This document shows, piece by piece, positions 55,101-64,000 of a stretch of DNA of 64,000 nt (its first letter is position 1; each line of letters starts with the position of its first letter). Under the pieces are notes generated by a model that had not been told where the DNA came from, ran no database searches, and saw nothing but the letters and a program-made list of their open reading frames with translations. Origin of the DNA: Microstegium vimineum (taxonomy: Eukaryota > Streptophyta > Magnoliopsida > Poales > Poaceae); assembly GCA_022036555.1 (NCBI GenBank), contig CM039141.1, forward strand, positions 6,855,773 through 6,919,772. The letters run 5' to 3'. The position numbers and the translations under genes are program-made.

Positions 55101-56203
55101 ATATATATTTGGGAAAACTATTTAATACTTTTCCATTCTAAATTACAAATTATTTTAAAAATTCTAATACATCTATTTTGTTATATATTAAGATATTATA
55201 TATACTGACAAAGTCAAAGCGACTTACTCCCTTTGGACATCGACACGTTCTCCAAAGCGTAAATTTAATTGCTTATTTTTTAAAACTATTTACTGAAATA
55301 TAATATATGCATACTTTATGAAAATATTTTTGAAGACCAATCTATTAATATGATTTTTACATTTTCGAACTCAACAACTGAAAAGTTACTCATGATTTAT
55401 ATTTCAAATGTTTGACTCAAACATTTTTTAAAATGACTTATTTTTTTTATTTTATTTTTTCTCTTGTTTTTGGTTCTCATACTCTCCTTCTCAGAGGCAA
55501 CGTCTTGTTTAAGTAGCTATCCACCGCAACACACTCTCTAGCAGCTACTTCTACTTTTTATCTGCCTTCTCCAGTAGCCTCTAACATTCTACGGTTAGCC
55601 AAAACTAGAGACTTTTCAAATATCGGTTAGCCTCCTCATGGACACTTTCTGGTTTGACAGTTGAACCAAAACTGATTAGCACAAACACGAGACATTGGCA
55701 TAAAGCAACAACATAGGAGTATCTTCATACAATCATACCCATGTGAGAAGAGGCTTTTCACCTGAGAATAGAGGCTTCATGGATTTTTTTTAAGGTGTCA
55801 GCAATCCAGAGTTAGGGACGCTAAGCTCCATTTGTATAGAGTTTTTGTACGAGGATGGTCACTGCATGGCAATTAGCACAAAACATTGCCAAACTTTGAC
55901 GAATCATTTCAGATAGGAAATCATGGAAAGATTAAGTACTTTATAGGCAAAGGAACCGAAAGTTAACATCAGGAATCGTTGCACTTGTTATGTTCCTCTG
56001 GCTAAGGTCAACAAAATCCAAAACGATGCACCATTTAGCAGTGCGTACTACCAAATCATAGCCGTGACCCGTGAGCAAGGAATGGATCCTTGTACACAGC
56101 ACTAACAGACAAATTAGTAATACGAAAGGCATATCGATATGTCGTGCACGGCATGCTTATGGAGCTCATTTGAGACTTTTGAGAGCTGTTTTCTCATGTT
56201 GTA
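55101..56203. other. Intergenic, AT-rich
   Basis: Bases ~55120-55450 look like another decayed Stowaway-like repeat. The rest has no coding signal. Confidence 0.35.
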
Positions 56204-56425
56204 CTCCCTCCATTCCAAATCATAAGACATCCAAAAAAAATTTGAGAGTCAAACTATCTCAAGTTTGACCAAACTTATGTAACAATATAATAACATTTAT
56301 GATGTAAACTAAGTATCATTAGATTCGTTATCAATTATATTTTCATAGTATATCTATTTGATGTCATGATTTTTTATAGTTTTCGCTATAATTATTGGTC
56401 AAATTTGAGATGTTTTGACTATGTG
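56204..56425. mobile_element. Stowaway-like MITE, right end lost
   Basis: It starts CTCCCTCCATTCCAAATCAT after TA and follows 58441-58700 closely (TTTGACCAAACTTATGTAAC; ATTAGATTCGTTATCAATTA). The terminal inverted repeat on the right is missing after TGTTTTGACTATG. Confidence 0.8.
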
Positions 56426-56832
56426 AGTTTGCTACTCTTGTTTCTCTGTATTCTATATCTTGTCTGTCTTTTTTCGGTACCCTATTCTCTGTTAATTCAA
56501 CCCGAACAGAGCTCCTGCAAGAATATTGATGCGGTGATGCTTCAGGATACACGAAAGATGAAATATGAAAGTTGAAAGGTGCCGTAGGGAGGGATCTCCC
56601 AAGGTGTATTCTGCAGGTCACAGCCGCAACACAAGAAACTAACAGGCTGCTAACTGAACATTTAAATGTATACACAAACATCAGTATTTGCTACCAAAGG
56701 CCTGGCACAGTCGCACACAGGGAGAAACTGCTCTTGTTATTTCCCTTGGAAATATGTACAAGACGCCCTTGGTAAGTGGCATTGATACTATGTACAAGGA
56801 TGACTCCTATTGCAGCTGAGGAGAACAACTTA

Positions 56833-59800
56833 CTATACCTCAACCCCGATCCTCTCCGCAACCTGCAATACAGTTACAATCAAATCAGTGAAAAATCGTG
56901 CTTTAGAGAAATAGTGCAGATAACATAAAACTGTTTCATCGTCTGTAAAGTCTGGTGACTGTCTTTCTTTTGGGGTTGTGCTTTTGCTAGTTCGCGTTTG
57001 GTAACCATGGTGTTACCACTCGTGGCTCTTGTTTTGAACTTTCTTCTGCTTAATGAAAAATGCGCAACGGCGTGGTCTCTAAAAAATACATAAAACTGTT
57101 TCTAAATATACCTCCTTGAAGGAGTAAACATCACTGCCCCAAAGCCAGGCATCACAGCCTGCATCCCTAGCTCCCCATATGTCGTTCCTACGGTCATCAC
57201 CAATATGCACAACTTCTTCAGGTTTCACTCCTAACAGCTCACAGGCCTTCAAGAATATTGTAGGGTTTGGCTTTTCTGCTGCAACCTAAAAGATGAGCAA
57301 CATCCAAGCAACAGAGTTTAAGACAAGATTAATAGGGAAACGGCGGATGAAGTTTAGATACTAGTGCATAAATACAAGGCCAGAGATTAATTAGTAAGCT
57401 TTGCTAAACAAGGCCATCTAAGGAATATTCTGAAATGCAAACCAACCTCAGCAGATATAGCAACTGCATCAAACCAGCGGTCACATTTCAGTGCCTGTAA
57501 AAGTGGCCGAAGACGAGTGTCAAAGTTGGACACGACAGCTGTTTTGACACCAGCCCTCCTCAATGCCTCAAAAACACGTCCAGCATCTGGATCGCAGAGA
57601 TGCCAAGCCTAGAAACATATCACATTTTATAAGCTTAGCAAATATATATACCAAAAGAAGGTCAAAAACCAATTCGATTGCACACTGTATCTCACCTTTT
57701 CAGTTGTATAGTACTGATACAGTTCCTCAAAGTACTGTAGATCTGAGCAGCCAGTAGATGAACTCACTATGTATTGCCAAAAGGGCCTTCCATCATTGAC
57801 ATACCTGGAGAAACTCAAGTGCATTAGGATTGGAATTTCAGTTGCAGTCCAAGCAGCAGTATGATTTTCGAAAGGGGTTTGAAATCTGGAGGCAAGATGA
57901 GCTACAAACAAATGAAATGAAAGAACCAGTACTACTTGAGACCACCACCCAGATGGCCAGATATGTTGAGAAAAACTAGTGGCGATAATTATGGACCAAG
58001 ATGTTTCTCTTGATAGGTCTATGAAAACAGCTTGGCAATACTTTATTATTGTGTAGGAGTATGCTTGCCTTGAAGAGCACACAAAACTAAATCAAGTTAC
58101 TTTTGTCAACTGTACAGTGTTTGTCCTATAGTGCATAAACTTACACCCTTGCAAGTTGCAGGAACCTAGGAATTAGTGTTCCTTCTTTATTTCCTTATTT
58201 TTGTCTTTTTTCAGCAGTGGCATAAATAAACCAGCAAAATTATGCTATTTGGGAGAAATCCTGTTCTCAGAACTAGATCTGGAAGACTTGTGATGATATA
58301 ACTCTCCCAGTTAGTGACTTGTCACTTGTTCTTGCTAGGATGCCCAGTGTTATTACGTCACATTGACTTACAGTTCAGTCTTATCTCTGCATAAATGTTC
58401 TCAATTTGCAACACACCTGAGATTGATGGATTCAGATATACTCCCTTCATCCCAAATTATAAGTCATTCCAAGAATCTTGGAGAGTCAAAGTTTCTCAAG
58501 TTTGACCAAACTTATATAACAATATAATAATATTTATGATGTCAAATAAATATCATTAGATTCGTTATCAATTATATTTTTATAGTATACCTATTTAATG
58601 TTATAAATCTTTATAGTTTTGTCTATAATTCTTGGTCAAACTTGAGATGTTTTGACTCTCCAAGATTCTTGGAATGACTTACAATTTGGGATGGAGGGAA
58701 TATTTAGGTTTGCTCTATTTATAGGGATTCAACTTAATCTCTACACATTGGATGCAGACCTTTTAGCTGGAGGTCAGTATATATATGCGTGGCATGTTAA
58801 CTATAAATGACAAAATTGCTTACAGTACCAAAATTTCCCTAGCTTTCATGCAGGGAACCACTTCGAAGCTGATTGTTCCAAAAGACTCAAGCCTCTGAAG
58901 TAACAACTTCTAACCACTTTTATTACCATATAGGTCCACAGTTCGATTGGATTGCACAAAAGCATGTGCCATACAAAGTTACCAACAAACATGTAACAGT
59001 GGGGTGCAATCAACTGAGGTCACATAATACACCAGTTCCACATGCTTATTCTTTTTCTCCCTCTCCCCTAAAAAAGCCATGCAAAATACTACAGCAAGTA
59101 GCATGAACAGTCACAAGTTGAGTGGGGGCTTACCTCAGACGTGATCTACCCCATGGCTGCGCATAAGCCCGGCGATACCTCATCAGAATCTCATCCTCTG
59201 AGTAATCCACGCCGTACTTCTGGCCTATCGTTCTGTACACCTGAAACAGACGTTTAAAACAGCAGGCATCAGAACACATATGTACTTAATAAACGCATCA
59301 GAGAAAGCAGGAGCATGTTGTACAATTCGTTGGTCAGGGGACGAAACGAAACGATCTAGTAACACAAACAAGTCCTGAAGAACACTGACAGATCTCGCCA
59401 CAGCACAGCCTGAGACCGCATATAGAGTGGAGAGTGGAGAGAAACAACAGATCAGATCAAGTCCAATCACCCCGCCACAGAGCGCGCACAGCCAACAGCC
59501 GAGCCGAAATCAACTTGCATGCCGCCGCAGCAATCGCTACCGATGATCAGAAATGGGATACAGAAACCACCGGACCACACATGCAGCAGCAGGCAACCCA
59601 CCGGGCAGAGGACGCGAACCGGAAGGAGACGCGCGCGCGCGGCAGCAATGGGAGGGAGGGAGGGAGGCGAGAGGAGCGGACCTGGGCCATGGGCTCGGTG
59701 GGGGCGAGCAGCGTGCCGGCAGCGTCGACAAGGATGGCCTTATGCGTGATGTCGCCGTAGATGGCCCGCCGGTAGTCGTAGTACTCCCGCGCGCCCATGA

Positions 59801-59939
59801 GCTCCCACGCCGCGGCCCCCGGCCCCGCGGCCGCCACCTCCGCCGCCGCCGCCGTACCGAGCGGCCGCCGCATCTCGCTGCGGGCGAGCGCGGGATGCAG
59901 CCGGGCCGCGGCCGCCGCCCGCAGCCGCGCCACCGCCAT
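56833..59939 (-). CDS. HAD-superfamily hydrolase (HDHD3-like), six exons
   Basis: Exons: 59939-59682, 59240-59134, 57804-57696, 57608-57447, 57285-57112, 56862-56833; all GT-AG, 279 residues in total. The start is the first ATG of the MAVARLRAAA leader, an Arg/Ala-rich stretch that could be an organelle transit peptide. HAD motif I is VDAAGTLL (D72, A74). Motif II is VVSN (S185). Motif III Lys is in AAEKPNP (K217). Motif IV is HIGDDRRND (D242, D243, D247). The nucleophile Asp is present, but the usual second Asp (DxD) is Ala, so classical phosphatase chemistry may be weak or changed. Exons 3-4 have a decayed copy at 48889-49530. The substrate is unknown. Confidence 0.93.
56950..57090 (+). repeat. 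Possible LINE 3' tail in the last intron of the HAD gene
   Basis: The stretch from TTTGGTAACCATGGTG to TTCTGCTTAATGAAAAATGC and CGTGGTCTCTAAAAAATAC resembles the 3' end of grass L1-type retrotransposons ending in an A-rich tail. There is no coding part. Confidence 0.4.
58441..58700. mobile_element. Stowaway-like MITE in intron 2 of the HAD gene
   Basis: CTCCCTTCATCCCAAATTAT at the left and AATTTGGGATGGAGGGAA at the right, with TA duplications at 58439-58440 and 58701-58702. A CCAAGAATCTTGGAGAGTCA motif near each end is inverted as well. Confidence 0.92.
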
Positions 59940-60344
59940 TGCTTGCGAGGCGGCGGCGAGACGAGGAGGAGGAGGAGGAGCGTCGCCGTGCCGCGCCGTC
60001 CCGTCCCCGCGCGTCGTGGGCGTGGGCGTGGGCTGTGGTCCTCGGAGGCCAACTAGTGGTGGCGGTTTATAGGCGGCCAAGGCGTGGCGAGTGGTGACTG
60101 TGGCCTCAGACTCAGAGGGCTCCCCCTGTGATGGAGAAGGTTGCTGCTCGTGGTTTTCAGGGGGGTGCTGTTTGGAAAAAATTTGGAATTCTCTCAAGTC
60201 AAAGGGAGAGCCGTAAAAAACATGTTTAGTTCGGTACGAGCACAATAAAAATGAGGCTTAATTCATTTGTGTTGAAGTTTTGAAATAGATAATTCAGCCT
60301 AACACATATCGATTGAATACTAGCGTGTATCTAAATAAGATCGA

Positions 60345-60754
60345 AGAGCAACTCCAACAGTTTGACAATTTTGGTTTGGTAAAATATGGAATTTGCCAAC
60401 TCTGAAATAGATATGGCAAAGAAAAAAATATGCAATCTCCAACAGTTCCCAATAATGACTTGGTAAAAACGAAAAAAAAGGAAGGGAAAAAAAACCCGCC
60501 GCCCAGCCGTGAAAAAAAGGAAAGAAAAAAAAGGAACAAAAAAAAAGGTGCCGCCCAGTGTTCAGTCGTGAAAAAAAGAAGGAAAAAAATTGTCTCCCCC
60601 TTTTCACGGTCTTTAAATTGCCAAGTGCGGGCTTTTGTTTGCAACTTTGACAAAAATGTCAAGCCCAAATGTCAAACTGTTGGCCACCAGTTTTTTAGTT
60701 TTTTGGCAAAATTAGATATGTCAAGTCTAAATGTCAAACTGTTGGAGTTGCTCT
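60345..60754. repeat. MITE of the AGAGCAACTC family, complete, 410 bp
   Basis: AGAGCAACTCCAACAGTTTG at the left is inverted at the right (CAAACTGTTGGAGTTGCTCT). The interior has A-rich tracts (GTGAAAAAAAGG repeated). The truncated relative is at 43063-43433. No target duplication is obvious. Confidence 0.88.
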
Positions 60755-63700
60755 AACATGGATAGGATTTATCATCGCATCAAGATTGTAACCTTTTTAA
60801 TCCTTCCCGCATATTTGTTCACTATTGTCTATTGCATTTGAATATATTTTTTTGATCGCACACAACGTTTACATTATTACAAAGTTTCAGCGATTTTTTA
60901 TTGCATTTGAATATATATACACCTTCCAAAACTCTATTATACTACTATTATTTAAGTAATAGGTTGTTTAGTTTGCGAAATAGAATAGTTTGGTTCATCT
61001 ATCACGACCTTATAACCAGTGCATATATGGGTGAAGTTATTTCACTAAAATTGTTAAGATGGACATATATAGCCATACACCGTCTGTCCGACTTATATAA
61101 ACTGAGCAATTTTCATAAACTGGATGTTTTCTTAAATGCATGAAATTTTATAGCATTTTGCCTAAGCGGGGTTTATAGAAACCTTACAAACTAGAGTAAA
61201 GGAACATCCGAGCAATCTAATTTCCTCATGGTTTTTCACCCCATCGGCCAAGAAAGTCCAATCGTTTCACACGTGCCTGGAGCCACTTCATATAGGTCCG
61301 TGCTTCTGTTTTTCTTTTTTCTTTTTTTTGATAGCGAGAACAACCGAGGAATTGGGTTTAGCTTAACTTTGCAGGTTCACTGATCGATCAGTAGTTTAGT
61401 GAAAGCCGCAGCGCATTGGTACATTCTCAAAATATATAATAGTAATAGAAAAGGCCGAACAGAGTACATATAATATACTAAGGACATATACCGCAACAAA
61501 GGAACAAACAAGGGAACAAACAAGGACGACGATATCTAGCATGTATATTCGGCGACTCGGCGTTAGTTTAGGCAAATGCAAGCATTATGGAAATCATATT
61601 GAACGAACTTTGCTACTACCATAGTTGGCACTTACTCTCTTCATCTCTAAATAGATGTCATATTCTCACTTCCTGAGTAATCAATGTTTACAAAATGTCA
61701 GTAATTATGTATTTAAATATATAAATAATTATGCTAAGTAATTAGTATAATCGAAAAGATCTTTAAGTCTAGTTTTTTTAAAAAATTATTTAGAGATATA
61801 AATGTTACACGTATTTTTAATAAACTTAGTCATAGTTAAGCTCTCGCTTACGATCGAGCTCAAAAGTGGGAGCACGTTAGTGAGGCTGGAATTCAGACCT
61901 AGTCGCTCGTGATTAGGATATCCCTTGTATTATGTATATTTAACAATCTAAAAAGTTTCAACTTGACTAGCTAGCTAGCGTGTGTTCCAATGGGCAACAG
62001 TGGATGCATGCATAGAGACACGAAACCTGTTTTCATCTCGGTAAAGCCCACATCAATGTGCCACAGAGAGCCAATGGTTTCCCGTCCTGCCACGTCCTTG
62101 GCTTTTGTCGTGTACCGTCGTGACACCAACGCGAAGTTACAACAACACTGAGTAGTACTTTTTCACAATCACCTTTGCATTAGTTTAGTTTAGAGAGACC
62201 ATCATGTTATTTGTTTTTGGCCCGATGGAGAGGAGAGCCCGTTGATTCATGGGTCGCGCCCACCGGATCTCATGGGCCACCACCCACGCACGCTGTTGGC
62301 GTTACACGCGTGACGCACCGGGAGGATCAGAGAGAGAGGGAGGCACTTTGGTCACTCACTCACCCAAGCCACTTGGTTTGCTTTTGCCCGCGGCGCTTTA
62401 AAAAGAAGGAGATCCTTTCGATCGGTTGCAACCAAAAACCAAAAAAAGAAAGAAACGTTTCCTTTATTCTGAATTCCAGGTGTACTCTTCATTCGGCACC
62501 CGTTCCAAGACAAGACGGATCTGGTGCACGGTGCGTGCAGCCGCCAACAGACCCGGCAGCAGTAGTAACATCTTGTCAGTGAGTTTGTTGAGCACAGCCT
62601 CATGATACAGTAGCTCCTAGCTACTACTAGCTCATACTGTAGCGTATTTTCCACCAACTACAGTTATCTTTTATCTCGTCCACCCCTGGATCTCATTCTC
62701 ATCTCCCCGTGCTGGAGCCTGGAACTGGAACCCGCAGCGTCCTGCGTCCGTGTGGCTGCGACGCCGCGACATCGCAGCGCACGCACACGACACGCACGCC
62801 ACTCTGATTGCAACTCCGGAAAATGACGGCGGACCGGAAGAATATCGTTGGCTGGACATGGGCTTGGGCCAGCCAGTGCCAGGCCCACACACGCAAGCGA
62901 AGCTCCCTGAACCACAAGGCTTCGCCCCGTCCAAATTGCAAACTTAACGAAACGACCGAGCAAGCCAGAGAGGCACAACTAGAGACCTTCTGAATCAAAT
63001 TTCTGCGTCGTCGTCACTGAGTGTGAGATTCAGGCCACATAAACTCTTTTTTTTATTATTTATTTATATAAACGAGAGAGAGAAGATTCAGACTACATGA
63101 GTTCTGACTTCTGAGTGCATGACCACACATACTCCTCCGTAGTACTTACTACGCGGCAAACTTGGAAGCGTACAGTACCATCGTGTTCTGCTACGGATAG
63201 GTTCTTCTGACGCTAGATAGAAAGAAACCGTCTCGTAGTCGTAGCAGGAAAACCCGCAGGCGGCGAGGCCTCGCCGGCGAACACGATCTCGTCGCCCCGT
63301 ATTTCCGCGCTGACCTACTATTACTCACGCGCCTGCACAGCTTGACAGACCCTGGAATTCAGAAAAGAAGAGGTTGTAGTACGGGGTGAAAAATCGCCTG
63401 CCACTAGAAAACCAGTGGTGCCAGACGAGCCTGGGGAACGTGCCGCGGGGGAGGAGCAGCCGGGGGTCGCCGTCGCCGTCGCGGCGGGCCGAGTCGTGTC
63501 GTGCCGTGCGCCCGCGATCAATTTCTTGGAGGTGGAGGCGCGCGTCTGCGGCTGGGTGGGTGGGGATCGGTGGTCCAGGAGGCGAAAAGGATCGGATCGC
63601 TCAGCCCTTCCGATCCTGCTTTCTCGGCAGCAGATCAGAACAGGTCGGTGCAATGGTCGTGGCCATGGATGCTCCTCCGCCCTCCGGCCAGCCGGCGTCA

Positions 63701-64000
63701 AGGTGGTCCCCACCCGGGAGATTAACAGCTTTGCTTTGCTGGATTCTCTTCCTATCCTGATTGGGGTGGTGACTGTGACGAGACTGACGACGTGGGTGGG
63801 GGGTGTCGATGTTGAGAACAGTTCCGGCTTCCTAGCTGACGGATTTGCACAATCGTTTTATGCACTCACACCGTAGATCCATTATTGCTGCTGCTGTGTG
63901 GAATCAAACACCACCAGGAGAGAATAGAGGCGGAATTTTGTGGTCATACTGAACATGAGCCGAGCCTGGATTCATACGAACAACATGTTAAAAATATCAC
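60755..64000. other. No recognised gene to the right edge
   Basis: Bases 60755-62200 are AT-rich. Bases 62200-63000 and 63230-63880 are GC-rich with open frames on both strands, and may be promoter or 5' UTR regions of genes lying beyond the edge, but no protein family could be recognised. A minus-strand stretch near 63340-63450 (RLVWHHWFSSG, FFTPYYNLFF) looks protein-like without a match. Confidence 0.3.

Noticed and set aside
59434..60072. Plus-strand frames opposite exon 1 of the HAD gene
   Set aside because: Shadow frames of a GC-rich leader exon; no independent support.
63321..63876. Candidate gene near the right edge
   Set aside because: Overlapping frames on both strands of similar length with no recognisable family; could be a 5' region of a gene outside the window, but cannot be supported.
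1..64000. CRISPR arrays, tRNA or rRNA genes
   Set aside because: Eukaryotic DNA; no cloverleaf-like tRNA or rRNA sequence was noticed. The regularly spaced repeats in the LTR are a tandem array, not a CRISPR.

Overview
This is plant nuclear DNA, almost certainly from a grass (Poaceae). It carries intron-containing genes with GT-AG introns, intronless histone genes with the plant octamer/hexamer promoter module, a high-GC, high-GC3 style of coding sequence, and the usual grass repeats: Tourist-, Stowaway- and hAT-type MITEs, Copia solo LTRs, a Tat-lineage Gypsy element with an antisense gene, and Pack-MULE-like elements. The species cannot be fixed from the sequence alone.

Layout. Bases 1-1303 hold the 5' end of a small ankyrin-repeat gene on the minus strand that runs off the left edge. 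Bases 1.3-9.2 kb are MITE-rich and contain a broken PADRE/DUF4228-like gene and, beside it, a broken ABCB1-type (brachytic2/dwarf3-like) transporter fragment. Bases 9336-24882 are one complete but dead 15.5-kb Ty3/gypsy element of the Tat lineage in minus orientation: two ~1.34-kb LTRs, a 5-bp target duplication GCATT, gag, protease, RT, RNase H and integrase, plus an antisense multi-exon gene with its own TATA box. It sits inside an older MITE.

Bases 25.2-25.7 kb hold an intact histone H4 gene. Next comes a Pack-MULE-like element carrying a broken Rieske oxygenase (PAO/PTC52-like) fragment, then a broken ABCB transporter fragment. Bases 29.9-37.5 kb hold a decayed multi-exon minus-strand gene (weakly ribosome-inactivating-protein-like) whose introns carry three solo LTRs with clean target duplications. 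Bases 37.7-41.4 kb look like a large stand-alone Gypsy LTR. A broken RER1 gene (44.6-45.0 kb), an intact histone H2B gene (47 kb), a partial duplicate of the downstream HAD gene (49 kb) and a second Pack-MULE-like element (49.8-51.0 kb) follow. The last third has two intact minus-strand genes: an E-class PPR protein (52.4-54.3 kb, one apparent GC-AG intron) and a six-exon HAD-family hydrolase (56.8-59.9 kb). From 60.8 kb to the end I recognise no gene.

Functionally, the complete, intact-looking genes are H4, H2B, the PPR gene and the HAD gene; the ankyrin gene is intact as far as the window shows it. H4 and H2B share an almost identical promoter module and are probably co-expressed in S phase. 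Most other gene-like sequence is fragmentary, with small deletions and frameshifts, so the window reads as a few genes surrounded by transposons and captured or decayed gene pieces.
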